This document shows, piece after piece, positions 43,175 through 52,126 of a DNA stretch of 64,000 bases. The position numbers were made by a program, and so were the translations under genes. The stretch's first letter is position 1, and each line of letters opens with the position of its first letter. The notes beneath the pieces were generated by a model. It had not been told where the DNA came from. It searched no databases and saw only the letters and a program-made list of their open reading frames with translations. This stretch comes from Desulfoluna limicola (GTDB taxonomy: Bacteria > Desulfobacterota > Desulfobacteria > Desulfobacterales > Desulfolunaceae): contig NZ_AP024488.1 of the NCBI RefSeq assembly GCF_021654575.1, forward strand, positions 5,421,501 through 5,485,500, given 5' to 3'.

Positions 43175-43774
43175 ATGAGATCGTTTAACATTGTCCGGGC
43201 ACTGATTCTGGTCCTTGTCTTGTTGGGCAGTGCGGGCACCCTTCTGGCAGATGATGTCGTTAATTTGGGCATTCCGGACCGTGCGTGGGATTCAACCCGG
43301 CCTGATCCCAGCGTTGGCTGGTGTGCTGAGGCGTGTATTCAGATGGCCATGGCGTATTATGGGAGAGAGGTGCAGCAACACGTGATCAATCGCGTCGGAG
43401 ATCCGGACCACGCGGATTTGTATGCGTATGAGATCGACGATGTGCTTGACGCTCTTGGGGTGACCTATAGAAAAGGGAATGAGTCAGACCAAGACGCATC
43501 AGAGTTTATGGCTTGGGTCAGGGGGGAGATCGAGCAGGGCCATCCGGTCATGTGCGGAATCAAGATCTATCCGGATGAGCATCCGGAGTGGTTTCTGGAT
43601 CACTTTGTTCTCTTCGTCGGGTTTGGCCGTGGGCGTTTTCTTGTTAACACACAGCTCGATTTCGACGGCCAGCAGTGGCTCTCCACCCAGCAACTCTCCT
43701 CCATGGATACCGGGTACTCCCTCGAGAATTCTCACAAGCGCTACTTTGGAAGAAGCATCACCGGGGTCCGTTAA
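43175..43774 (+). CDS. Secreted C39-like cysteine peptidase
   Basis: 199 residues. Signal peptide 1-25 (RALILVLVLLGSAGTLLA). Papain-like residues are Cys50 in GWCAEACIQMAMAYY, His143 in DHFVLFVGFG and Asn158 (FLVNTQLD), the C39-like/peptidase C39_2 layout for exported proteins. Substrate unknown. It begins 20 bases after attC-3, and the sequence TTAGCAAC at 43150 looks like a cassette start, but no matching R'' (GTTGCTAAC) or attC follows the gene, so it is either a cassette that lost its attC or a resident gene at the array edge. Its GC content resembles the host. Confidence 0.72.
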   Translation: MRSFNIVRALILVLVLLGSAGTLLADDVVNLGIPDRAWDSTRPDPSVGWCAEACIQMAMAYYGREVQQHVINRVGDPDHADLYAYEIDDVLDALGVTYRKGNESDQDASEFMAWVRGEIEQGHPVMCGIKIYPDEHPEWFLDHFVLFVGFGRGRFLVNTQLDFDGQQWLSTQQLSSMDTGYSLENSHKRYFGRSITGVR

Positions 43775-43831
43775 TTGTAGGCTGCTCAACTCGTTTCAAA
43801 AAACCTCCAACCCATAGAAACTTTGACCACC

Positions 43832-44485
43832 ATGACCAATCTCGGAAAAATAACCTACTGGAACGATGACAAGGGGTATGGCTTCATTGAACCCGACCGT
43901 GGCGGGGACCGGGTGTTTGTTCACGTGAAGGCGTTCACCAATCGCTCTCGTCGCCCGGCGGCGGGCTGTGTTGTGTCGTACAATATGTCTGCGGACAGTC
44001 GGCGTGGGGTGCGTGCGGTTCGGGTGGCCTACATGGACAGAGAAGAGACCTCCGGCTTGACCATAGGGTGGGGTTTTTTCACCATGATCGGGGCGACGCT
44101 TTTTTTGTCGTGCGTGTGTGCCTTTGGGTTTTCAGACACGATGTCGCCTGTGATTCCTTGCGTGTACTTGGGGGCCAGCATGATCACTTATTTTGCCTAC
44201 GCAAAGGATAAATCGGCGGCAAAGGACGGTGCCTGGCGAACCCAGGAGAAGACGCTGCATCTGTTTTCCCTGATGGGCGGGTGGCCGGGGGCGATTCTTG
44301 CCCAGCAAAAATTCCGTCATAAAACCAAAAAGGTCTCGTTTCGTTCTGCTTTTTGGGTGACTGTGATGTTGAATTGTGGTGGGTTTGCGTGGTTCTTGAT
44401 GCCAAACAGTGTCGAAAAAACAGTGGGCTTTATCGATGCTCTTTTGGTCACCATTCAGCTATCCCTTCGGCAGATAGCTTTTTGA
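43832..44485 (+). CDS. Cold-shock domain fused to DUF1294 membrane protein
   Basis: 217 residues from ATG 43832; TTG 43823 is an alternative. The N-terminal cold-shock domain has RNP1 KGYGFI and RNP2 VFVHV (about 10-35), so it should bind single-stranded nucleic acid. Residues about 75-200 are DUF1294 with membrane segments (SGLTIGWGFFTMIGATLFL, later ITYFAYAKDKSAAKDGAWR, MGGWPGAILAQQ). This CSD-DUF1294 architecture is common in proteobacteria and its function is not established. Near the 3' side is a run of decayed repeats. Confidence 0.85.
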   Translation: MTNLGKITYWNDDKGYGFIEPDRGGDRVFVHVKAFTNRSRRPAAGCVVSYNMSADSRRGVRAVRVAYMDREETSGLTIGWGFFTMIGATLFLSCVCAFGFSDTMSPVIPCVYLGASMITYFAYAKDKSAAKDGAWRTQEKTLHLFSLMGGWPGAILAQQKFRHKTKKVSFRSAFWVTVMLNCGGFAWFLMPNSVEKTVGFIDALLVTIQLSLRQIAF

Positions 44486-44562
44486 CATAAGCCCATAAAA
44501 TGTTCCGGTTGCACACATATGCAGCCCAACGCCATTGCCTTGTCGGAATCGTCACCACTACC

Positions 44563-44718
44563 TGTTTGGCAACCTTTTCAAAAGTTTGATAAACAGGTTC
44601 TATAGATTGCGACCAGCTTAAGGTCGAACCAAAAGCGGATGTGATTTGCCCCGAGGAACGAAGGGGGGAAGCACGTCCGCAACCCGCTTTCAAGGTGGCC
44701 CACCTTGCCGCCGGAGGC
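44563..44718 (-). repeat. Two repeat modules in tandem
   Basis: TTTGGCAACCTTTTC plus AAAAGTTTGATAAACAGG (44563-44598), then the palindromic class from 44637 with CCCCGAGGAACGAAGGGG, CAACCCGCTTTCAAGG and CCGCCGGAGGC. Confidence 0.65.
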
Positions 44719-44793
44719 ACACGTTGAATAGGGAATTGTGTTGAGCACGGGAAGGGGTCAGTCATTAAAGATCGACATGACGTATATGAGTTG

Positions 44794-45285
44794 ATGGCGG
44801 AGTTAAAGGCTCCAGCCCATCTTATCGAGCATGTTCAGCTTGTATGGGAAGCGGGTGCCGTCCTTTTAAAAAAATGCAGGCAGCTTGGTCTGGATCTCGA
44901 TTATTCACTCGTTGAGCTGGGGATCGCGGTGCATGATTTGGGCAAAACGGTTCACACGGTTGAGCTTTTAGGGCCGGGACACCGGCATGAGGAAGAGGGG
45001 CAAAGGATTCTGCTCTCCCGAGGGGTTTCCGCTGAGGTCGCTAAGGTCTGTGTCAGTCACGGCCAGTGGGAGCGTATGGCGTGTTCGACAGAGGAGCTGA
45101 TTGTGGCTCTTTCCGACAAACTGTGGAAGGGGCAACGGGTTGACGCCCTGGAATTACAGGTCGTGGATCGCATATGCGGTATGCTGAATGTCGATCGCTG
45201 GGAGTTGTTTACCGACCTCGACTCGTGTTTTGAGCACATTGCGGCGGATGGGCAGAAACGGCTGAACAAAAGCGGGGGCACGTAA
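44794..45285 (+). CDS. HD-domain phosphohydrolase
   Basis: 163 residues from ATG 44794; in-frame sequence upstream to 44728 is open and reads DRHDVYELM, so the true N-terminus may be earlier at a rare start codon. The HD motif is HDLGKTVH (about 47-54), with a His at 66-68 (GHRHEEEG) and a late Asp in VALSDKLWKG (about 105-114) completing a metal site. Substrate unknown; such short HD proteins act on nucleotides or phosphate esters. Monocistronic. Confidence 0.8.
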   Translation: MAELKAPAHLIEHVQLVWEAGAVLLKKCRQLGLDLDYSLVELGIAVHDLGKTVHTVELLGPGHRHEEEGQRILLSRGVSAEVAKVCVSHGQWERMACSTEELIVALSDKLWKGQRVDALELQVVDRICGMLNVDRWELFTDLDSCFEHIAADGQKRLNKSGGT

Positions 45286-45305
45286 TACATGCATAGGACA
45301 AGGCA

Positions 45306-45361
45306 GCAACGTGCTTTCAAGGTATTTTGCCTAATGTGGCTTCGCCACCCTTACCACCGGA
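45306..45361 (-). repeat. Short modular repeat fragment
   Basis: GTGCTTTCAAGGTATTTTGC, CTAATGTGGCTTCGCCACC and a CACCGGAG remnant of the head. Confidence 0.6.
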
Positions 45362-46200
45362 GTTATTCCTGTGAACATCAACCGTCAACAGGAGCTTCAA
45401 CCGGTGTCATCTTGCAACCATGGATCCCCGGTCACTCGATTCGCCAACGATTCGCCAACACGACCATGACGTCCACCATAATGGCTTGCCTGCCACGAAA
45501 GGCCATCCGGACAGCCGGGGAAGACCACATTGGGGGGCTGTCGTTACGCAACAATGAAACAGGTCTCTTCTCAAGAACGGCTGCACTACCTTACCCTCCA
45601 CACATTCGCATAGGGTTCCAAGGTGCCTCATCTTGGCAGCCGGAGGCTCCCTTTAGCCATTGGCCATCAGCCTTCCTTTCATTTCGTCTCACCTCCGAGA
45701 TTTCGTCTCATGCATGAGATACTTTCTCCTGCTCCCTCCATTTTTCCGCCCCCCTTCGTGTTTTGAAGTTTCTGAATACGCCTGGTTTATTGATTTTCAT
45801 GGCAAGGCATCAATGGTGGCACGTAACTTGATGTACGTTCCACGCATGGCGGGCAGGACGGATTCTTTTTTTTGAAATATATGTTCCTGTGTAAGTAACG
45901 AATATTGTGACGAAGGCTTATTTTGGATCGTGCCGGGTTGTGGTCATGCATGGAGGTGGGGCTAAACCATTCTCCGTGAATATCCGATGAGAGGGAACTC
46001 TCTGTCTGTCAGTCGGATGGGGTTGGTTCGTCGTGTATAAGCGTACCGTATGGAACCATCTATTGGTTCAAATCGTGTGGGGTTGGCTTTTGGCAATGAT
46101 GAGCAGGGTTGGAGACATACGCCGTTTTTACGGTGCCTTATAATCATGATCCATTGTCGGGTACGCAACGGATGAATCCTGATTTTTGAAAAACCAAAGG
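45362..46200. other. Gene-poor spacer
   Basis: No frame with protein-like composition, no recognised repeat, and only a weak leader for the chemoreceptor that follows. Some duplicated words are seen but nothing I can name. Confidence 0.5.
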
Positions 46201-46208
46201 AGTGTGAT

Positions 46209-48269
46209 GTGTTGAAAAATATGAATTTGAAGCTGAAGATGCTTCTCTATATCGGTGTGGTGGCTTTTCTTTCGTTTGCCGTGACCATCGGGGTTGTGGC
46301 TGTCAAGGTTGGGGAGATGGCTGAAGAGAACGCCCAGGAGAATTCAGCCGAGGTCGCAAATCGGTACAGCGGGATGCTCAAGGCGGAGCTGGAGGTTGCC
46401 ATGGACGCAACCCGGACCCTGGCCCTGACCTTCGAGGGGCTTAAAAATTCAGGACAGGTGCCGGATCGAATGGTCCTGGACGAGGTGATGAAGCAGGTCC
46501 TTGAGGGAACGCCTTCCATTCTTGCGGTATGGACCTGTTGGGAACCCGATGCCCTGGACAGCCGGGACAGTGAGTTTGTGAATGCGCCGGGCCATGACGC
46601 CACAGGGCGCTATGTGCCTTACTGGAGCCGCAGTGGAGGGGGAAAAAGTGTCGTTCCCCTGGAGGGCTATGAGGTGGCCGGGGCAGGGGCTTTTTATCAG
46701 GTCCCCAAGCGCACGGGGGAGGAGACCGTCATCGAGCCCTATATGTACCCTGTGGGCGGAAAGGACGTTCTGATCACCAGCCTGTGCGTGCCCATTCATT
46801 TTAACGGAAAGGTTGTGGGGGTGGTGGGAACGGACATGTCCCTGGAATCCCTTCATGAGCGGTTTTCAGGGATCAAGGTGTTTGATTCCGGATATGTAAG
46901 CGTGATCTCAAACGGCGGCCTCTACGTGAGCCATCCGAAGTCGAGTCGAATCGGGCAACCGTTTCTGAAATCAGACCCCTGGGCGGAGCCTTTTATGGCG
47001 GACCTCAAATCAGGGGACGGGTTTGCCACGAAAAGTTATTCGAAATCCCTGGGGGAATACGTGGAGCGAACCTGCGCACCTGTGGGGATCGGTGGTTCCA
47101 ACACCCCCTGGGGCGTTCTGGTCAGCGCTCCTTTCTCCCAGGTTTTTGCAAAGGCGACGAGGCTCAAGTACCTGTGCATCGGTATCGGTACCCTTGCCAT
47201 GTTGGCCTTGCTGACCACCCTCTATTTTATCGTGAACAGCATCACCGGCCCCATTAAAAAGGGGGTGACCTTCGCGGAGATCATGGCCACCGGTGATTTC
47301 AGCCAGTCCCTTGAGATCTCACAGAACGATGAGGTGGGAAAGCTTGCAGACTCGCTCAATAACATGACCTCAAACCTTGGCGGGATGATCAAAGAAATCA
47401 CCTCCGGGGTAGAGACCCTGTCTACCTCTTCCTCAGGCCTTGCGGCCATCTCCGAGCAGATGTCCCAGGGGGCGAGCGAGACCTCGGAAAAATCAGAAAC
47501 CGTGGCCGCCGCTGCCGAGGAGATGAGTGTCAGCATGACTTCCATTGCAGCCGCCATGGAACAGGCCACCACCAATGTCTCCATGGTGGCCACGGCTACT
47601 GAAGAGATGACATCCACCATCACCGAGGTGGCGAGAAACACCGAATCGGCCCGAAGCATCGCCGACACGGCTGTCACTGAGGCAAAAACAGCCAGCGACA
47701 AGATTGATGAACTCGGGGAGGCAGCCCGGGAGATCGGCAAGGTGACCGAGACCATCACCGACATTTCCGCGCAGACAAACCTGCTGGCCCTAAACGCCAC
47801 CATTGAGGCCGCAAGGGCAGGGGAAGCCGGTAAAGGATTTGCCGTCGTCGCAACAGAGATCAAAGAGCTGGCCCGGCTCACCTCTGAGGCGACCCTTGAT
47901 ATTCGAGGACGGATTGTCGGCATTCAGCAGGCAACCTCGGTCTCTGTGGCGTCCATCGAGGCGGTCACCAAGATAATCGATGATATCAACGAGATCGTAT
48001 CAACCACGGCAACGGCGGTTGAAGAACAGGCCGTCACCACGCAGGAGATTGCAGGGAACGTGGCCCAGGCCTCTCTGGGGCTGTCCGAGATCAATGAGAG
48101 CGTCGCCCAGAGCTCCAAGGTCTCGGAAGAGATTACCGTGGATATCTCGGAGGTGAACAGGCAGTCCATGGAGATGACAAACAGCAGCGCAACGGTCAGC
48201 ATGAACGCCGGAGAGCTTTTGACCCTTGCAGACAAACTGAAAGAAATGGTGGCGACGTTTAAAGTCTGA
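46209..48269 (+). CDS. Methyl-accepting chemotaxis protein with Cache sensor
   Basis: 686 residues from a GTG start with AAAGGAG 7 bases upstream. TM1 (about 10-32), an extracytoplasmic dCache-type region (about 40-320; PYWSRSGGGKSV and FDSGYVSVISNGGLYVSHPKSS are typical), TM2 (about 323-345), HAMP, then the signalling domain with the tip region AQTNLLALNATIEAARAGEAGKGFAVVA (about 520-547). It should bind a small ligand such as an amino or carboxylic acid and couple to CheA/CheW. No che genes nearby. Confidence 0.93.
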   Translation: MLKNMNLKLKMLLYIGVVAFLSFAVTIGVVAVKVGEMAEENAQENSAEVANRYSGMLKAELEVAMDATRTLALTFEGLKNSGQVPDRMVLDEVMKQVLEGTPSILAVWTCWEPDALDSRDSEFVNAPGHDATGRYVPYWSRSGGGKSVVPLEGYEVAGAGAFYQVPKRTGEETVIEPYMYPVGGKDVLITSLCVPIHFNGKVVGVVGTDMSLESLHERFSGIKVFDSGYVSVISNGGLYVSHPKSSRIGQPFLKSDPWAEPFMADLKSGDGFATKSYSKSLGEYVERTCAPVGIGGSNTPWGVLVSAPFSQVFAKATRLKYLCIGIGTLAMLALLTTLYFIVNSITGPIKKGVTFAEIMATGDFSQSLEISQNDEVGKLADSLNNMTSNLGGMIKEITSGVETLSTSSSGLAAISEQMSQGASETSEKSETVAAAAEEMSVSMTSIAAAMEQATTNVSMVATATEEMTSTITEVARNTESARSIADTAVTEAKTASDKIDELGEAAREIGKVTETITDISAQTNLLALNATIEAARAGEAGKGFAVVATEIKELARLTSEATLDIRGRIVGIQQATSVSVASIEAVTKIIDDINEIVSTTATAVEEQAVTTQEIAGNVAQASLGLSEINESVAQSSKVSEEITVDISEVNRQSMEMTNSSATVSMNAGELLTLADKLKEMVATFKV

Positions 48270-48330
48270 TCCATGATGTGCTCGTAAAAGACCGAGATCC
48301 TTTTTTTCCGCAGTACGTTTTGATCGGTTT

Positions 48331-48373
48331 GGGGCCCTGCTTGTCCAGCAAGGCATAAGAGGGGCACCAAACC
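48331..48373. repeat. Palindrome of the R4 class, copy 1
   Basis: GGTTTGGGGCCCTGCTTG against GGCATAAGAGGGGCACCAAACC; related to the better-preserved copy at 49973. From 48374 to 48889 no gene is seen. Confidence 0.5.
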
Positions 48374-48889
48374 GCCTGAACGCCCTTTTGCCTCCCCCTG
48401 TCATGCTGATAACGTTCAGCTCTAGCCTCACTCGCAATGCCTCTGGTTCCCTTCTCCGGGCCAAACGTTTCACCTCTCTTCCGTGTTGGATTTTACACAC
48501 AGGTTTTGGATATGGCCTTGCGGTGATCTCCGCGAATGCCCTTGGCCAGGGGGCCTGTTGGCATCCCGACGGGAGCACGGGCAACCTCTTGAGACCAAAA
48601 GGGTTGCCTGTTTGACAATGTTGACTTTTGAGGTGAAGGTTGGCATTGTCAGTCCTGATCCAATCACAGACCCCATAATGATCTATTCTTGTGACTTCAG
48701 ACTGGCGGAGGCATCCGGCCCGGGACGGGGAGCTGTATATGCGCGCGATGAAATCAAGGGACTCCCATGCAAGGGCTCCTGGGAGTGATGCTCCAGAGTA
48801 GGGCACGTGTCGGAATGTTGAGGTGCGGCATCTCTGTCTCCCCTAATTCCTGGGGATAAGAGACGGCCTGGTATGAGATAGATGGGGTT

Positions 48890-49840
48890 ATGACGGACGA
48901 AGAGACATCGATACTGAGCGTGGCGGCAGTTATTTCTGTCGTTGTCTGGACAGGCTTCATGGCGGTCCTGTGCCTGTGGAATATCACCAATGAGAAGGAG
49001 CAAACACACAAGCTCCTGGAGTTCCAGTGTCAGGCAATGTTTGCGGAGGTCGTCACCACAAGGTCCTGGAATGCCTCTCATGGCGGTGTCTATGTTCCTG
49101 TGACCCCCCAAATCCGGCCAAATCCCTATTTGAACGTGACGGACCGAGATGTGACGACACTAAGCGGGATGCAGCTCACGAAAATCAACCCTGCTTATAT
49201 GACGCGGCAGATCGGTGAGATTGCCGCTGCAAGGCATCAGGTGTGGTTTCATCTCACAAGCGACAACCCCATTCGTCCCGAAAACGTGCCTGACGACTGG
49301 GAGGCGAGGGCGTTGAAGGGCTTCGTCGAAAAGGGGGCTGACTTTTCTGAGTTTATCTCCACGGAGGAATGCTCGGGACACTTTCGCTACATGGCTCCCC
49401 TTTGGGTTGAAGAGTCCTGCCTGACGTGCCATGGGGATCAAGGGTATAAGAAAGGCGATTTACGGGGCGGCATCAGTGTGTCCGTTTCAGCGGATCCGGT
49501 TCTGGCCATCCAAACGGATGCTATCCAAAAGTCGACCATTGGTTTTTTTAGCGTTTGGGTGGTGGGATTTTTCGGGATTTGCCTCGGGTATCGTCTGTTA
49601 AAAACGGAAGAGTCAAAGCGCCGTGACCTGATCTCTGAGCTTCAGGTCTCGTTGTCTGAGGTGAAGACCTTGAGTGGGCTTCTTCCGATCTGCGCGCACT
49701 GCAAGCGAATCAGGGATGATAAGGGCTACTGGGAGCAGATCGAGAGTTACATTCAAAAGCATTCCGATGCGGAGTTCAGCCACGGTATATGCCGGGAATG
49801 CATCAACGAGCTGTACCCGGACCTGGGGATTCCTGAGTGA
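48890..49840 (+). CDS. Tll0287-like (DUF3365) haem-type membrane sensor
   Basis: 316 residues. TM1 (about 8-29), a periplasmic DUF3365/Tll0287-like domain with a haem c motif CLTCH (Cys177, Cys180, His181), TM2 (about 205-228), a short coiled coil, and a cytoplasmic tail GLLPICAHCKRIRDDKGYWEQ...FSHGICRECINELYP (about 264-310). That cysteine-containing tail is common at the end of PAS or Tll0287-like proteins of Desulfobacterota and cyanobacteria. Redox or gas sensing is inferred from the haem motif. No kinase or GGDEF domain is attached. Confidence 0.82.
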   Translation: MTDEETSILSVAAVISVVVWTGFMAVLCLWNITNEKEQTHKLLEFQCQAMFAEVVTTRSWNASHGGVYVPVTPQIRPNPYLNVTDRDVTTLSGMQLTKINPAYMTRQIGEIAAARHQVWFHLTSDNPIRPENVPDDWEARALKGFVEKGADFSEFISTEECSGHFRYMAPLWVEESCLTCHGDQGYKKGDLRGGISVSVSADPVLAIQTDAIQKSTIGFFSVWVVGFFGICLGYRLLKTEESKRRDLISELQVSLSEVKTLSGLLPICAHCKRIRDDKGYWEQIESYIQKHSDAEFSHGICRECINELYPDLGIPE

Positions 49841-49972
49841 TACCTGAAGGCCATGGGTCAGCGCAATTTTGCCTCATACGGCAAGGATTGCAAATCCACA
49901 GCCATGAAGGCACCTGGAAAGCAGGTTTGACAATATTCGCAACCTGGGGTCCGGGGATCATCCCCCTGGTTT

Positions 49973-50031
49973 GGGACCGGCTTGTGTCCGTCCTTATGCG
50001 GCGAGGCATAAGGACAGGCACAAACCGGCCC
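49973..50031. repeat. 27-bp inverted repeat of the R4 class, copy 2
   Basis: Arms 49973-49999 and 50005-50031 match at about 23 of 27 positions with a 5-base gap and CCTTATGC/GCATAAGG at the tip. It forms the last codons of the small basic gene at 49994. Confidence 0.65.
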
Positions 50032-50188
50032 CGGAGGGCGTCCAGTCTTTCCTGTGCTTTTCTTTGCGACGGTATTTGGATTTGTCGTCAAATGTTTTTG
50101 ATGGCGGGGCCGTTGGAATCCGGCCCATCTGCCGGGTGAGATTCACCTGGCCCGTGATCGGCTTTTGCTTCTTTTTCTTTCTTCCCAT
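49994..50188 (-). CDS. Small basic protein, hypothetical
   Basis: 64 residues from the ATG at 50188, where GGAGAAAG stands about 7 bases upstream. It is rich in Lys/Arg: GRKKKKQKPITGQVNLTRQM, then PPSKTFDDKSKYRRKEKHRK. This layout (PP..., DKxxY.RK.KH.) resembles small conserved proteins seen in several bacteria. The last 12 or so residues come from the palindrome at 49973, so the natural end was probably earlier. Nucleic-acid binding is plausible from charge only. Confidence 0.5.
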   Translation of the reverse strand: MGRKKKKQKPITGQVNLTRQMGRIPTAPPSKTFDDKSKYRRKEKHRKDWTPSGAGLCLSLCLAA

Positions 50189-50440
50189 GGCTTTCTCCGG
50201 GTGAAAGGGGTGTGTTTCTGCATGCCATACCCATGGACGGCACGTCCTTATATCCCGTGAATCTTCGGGATTTTTTCTCACCTCAATACGCCAATCCTGG
50301 GTTCATTTCAAGTTTTCGTCGAAATACTTCACGTCTCCTGATGAGCAAACTGTTGTTGATTTGGTGGGTGAACTATGTTTCATTCTGGTGTGTCTCAGGC
50401 ACCTCGCTCCGACGTTCACCTTATTTAGAAAGGACATCAC

Positions 50441-50968
50441 ATGCTTTACAAATTCGACGGAAAAGAACCCACCGTGGGCAAGGGCTCCTATGTCAGTGAG
50501 CTTGCCAGCGTTATAGGAGACGTGGTTATCGGCGAACATTGCTACATCGGCCATGGCGCCATCGTCAGGGGCGACTATGGCAGGATCGAAATAGGGGACG
50601 GCACCGCTGTGGAAGAGGGCGTCATTATCCACGCGCCTCCCGGTGCGGTAAACCAGATCGGCACCCGCGTCACCCTGGGCCACAAAGCCGTCATTCACGG
50701 AAAATACATCGGCAACGGGGCAGTCATCGGCATGGGGGCGGTCTTAAGCATCCTCTCGGATGTGGGAGAGGGCGCCATCATCGCTGAAGGGGGCATCGTC
50801 AAGGCAAATCAGGTCATTCCCGCTGGCGTCGTTGCCGCCGGCAACCCGGCAAAAGTCATCCGGGACGTCTCGGCAGACGACAAAGCGCTGTGGGATTTCG
50901 GCAAACAGATCTATATCGATCTGGCCGGAAAGTACCTGGCCGAGCCCATGGAGCCGATGCCGGTATAA
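50441..50968 (+). CDS. Gamma-carbonic anhydrase-family protein
   Basis: 175 residues, left-handed beta-helix from hexapeptide repeats (VIGDVVIGEHCYIGHGAIVRGD, then VTLGHKAVIHG and IGNGAVIGMGAVL). Zinc ligands of the Cam/YrdA group would be His72-like and the HKAVIH pair; the His-rich loop IIHAPPG is shortened compared with YrdA (IHVxxxxxx). Predicted metalloprotein, possibly carbonic anhydrase or an acyl/hexapeptide relative. AAAGGA stands before the ATG. Single gene followed by a repeat. Confidence 0.85.
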   Translation: MLYKFDGKEPTVGKGSYVSELASVIGDVVIGEHCYIGHGAIVRGDYGRIEIGDGTAVEEGVIIHAPPGAVNQIGTRVTLGHKAVIHGKYIGNGAVIGMGAVLSILSDVGEGAIIAEGGIVKANQVIPAGVVAAGNPAKVIRDVSADDKALWDFGKQIYIDLAGKYLAEPMEPMPV

Positions 50969-50991
50969 CGGAAAACTCTGGGAAAGGCTAT

Positions 50992-51074
50992 GCCTCCGGC
51001 GGCGAGGTGAGCCACCTTGAAAGCGAGTTGGGGATGCTCTTTGCCCCTCGTTCCTCGGGGCAAAGAGCATCCCC
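50992..51074 (+). repeat. Modular palindromic repeat, full copy
   Basis: GCCTCCGGCGGC, CGAGGTGAGCCACCTTG, then GGGGATGCTCTTTGCC and GGCAAAGAGCATCCCC arms (16 bp) around CCTCGTTCCTCGG. It is 23 bases after the stop and terminator-like. Confidence 0.8.
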
Positions 51075-51202
51075 ATTTGACTCGGGCCCAAGCTGGCATT
51101 AATTGCAGACGCTTTCACCATTCGGTTTGGGTATAAATTCCGATGATCTTGAAACGGCCTTCGGGCTTTACGAAACAGGGCCAAAAATCTCATCAGTTTT
51201 AC

Positions 51203-51321
51203 ACGGGCGGAGCCCGTCAGCGAATGTGACAACTCGAGGAACGAGGGGTGGAGCATTCGCGAACCTGGGGTGCAGGGGTGGCGAAGCCACTTAGGCTAAA
51301 AATTCCCTGCCCGCCGGAGGC
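51203..51321 (-). repeat. Modular palindromic repeat before the GNAT gene
   Basis: ACGGGCGGAGCCCGT, GCGAATGTGACAACTCGAGG, AGCATTCGC, GGGGTGGCGAAGCCACTTAGG insertion, CCGCCGGAGGC. The CCGGAGGC end lies 21 bases before the GNAT start codon. Confidence 0.75.
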
Positions 51322-51342
51322 ATTGCGTTGAAGGGAGATTTT

Positions 51343-51843
51343 ATGGTGGTGCGGGATGCACATGAACAGGATTTTTTGAATTTATCGGCCCTGGCCATTC
51401 AGGTCTGGTTGCATACCTATGCCACAGACGGGGTGCGTGATGCCATTTCAGGGTTTGTGTTGTCCGAGTTCACCCCTGAGGTGTTCAGGCGTATTCATGA
51501 ATCGGCGAGTCAGCATATTCTGGTGGCAATACACGACGGGCATTTGGTGGGGTTTGTGACCGTGGACCTGGTGTCTCGCTGCGGTGTGGAGGGGATTGAG
51601 GGGTTTGAAGTGAAGACCCTGTATGTCCAGGAGCATTTCCACGGCAAGGGCATCGGGACAACGCTTCTGGATGAGGCGTCCAGGCGCTATGGTGAGTCCT
51701 TATGGCTGACAACCTGGGTTAAAAATACCCCTGCCATCGGGTTTTATGAGGCATACGGTCTCACCCGTGTGGGGACCGCGTATTTTCACCTGGAGGGGGA
51801 AGCTCATGAGAATGTCGTCCTTGCAAAGCGCGGGGGGCTTTAG
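51343..51843 (+). CDS. GNAT-family N-acetyltransferase
   Basis: 166 residues from ATG 51343 with AAGGGAG 5 bases upstream. The acetyl-CoA loop is EHFHGKGIGTTLLDEA (about 94-109), preceded by VKTLYV and followed by LTTWVKNTPAIGFYEAYGLTRVG. It has the RimI/PhnO-like organisation. Target (protein N-terminus, antibiotic or small amine) is unknown. Monocistronic between repeats. Confidence 0.88.
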   Translation: MVVRDAHEQDFLNLSALAIQVWLHTYATDGVRDAISGFVLSEFTPEVFRRIHESASQHILVAIHDGHLVGFVTVDLVSRCGVEGIEGFEVKTLYVQEHFHGKGIGTTLLDEASRRYGESLWLTTWVKNTPAIGFYEAYGLTRVGTAYFHLEGEAHENVVLAKRGGL

Positions 51844-51980
51844 TCGGGGTGTGTTGTGTTGATAGCCCATGCGCTTTGCCCCGAGGTGCGAACCGCCTCC
51901 GTTCCGGGTGATGTGGCATCGTACGATACAATGCCACATGGAGACGGTTTGACAAAGGAGCAAAGCGCAATTGATCTTGA

Positions 51981-52034
51981 GCCTCCGGCGGCCCTGCCGG
52001 GGGCCAGACTTTTGAAACGTTTGATAAACAGGTT
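51981..52034 (+). repeat. Repeat of the CAAACTTTTGAAAAGTTTG class
   Basis: GCCTCCGGCGGCCCTGCCGG, GGGCCAGACTTTTGAAACG, TTTGATAAACAGGTTT. It nearly matches 8784-8852. Confidence 0.75.
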
Positions 52035-52082
52035 TAAAAAAATGCGTCTTCGAGGTGCGTAAATGAAAGGCACATCCGTACA

Positions 52083-52117
52083 CAGCTTTCAAGGTTGAAC
52101 ACCTTGCCGCCGGAGGC
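52083..52117 (-). repeat. Short modular repeat at the transporter 3' end
   Basis: CAGCTTTCAAGGTTGAACACC, TTGCCGCCGGAGGC, adjacent to the transporter stop at 52127. Confidence 0.65.
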
Positions 52118-52126
52118 TCACTTTGC

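Noticed and set aside
39300..44500. Integron integrase gene
   Set aside because: No tyrosine-recombinase frame or motif is seen on either strand near the array; the cluster is therefore orphan in this window.
45289..45717. 142-residue frame after the HD gene
   Set aside because: Begins within a repeat fragment, low-complexity composition and no ribosome site.
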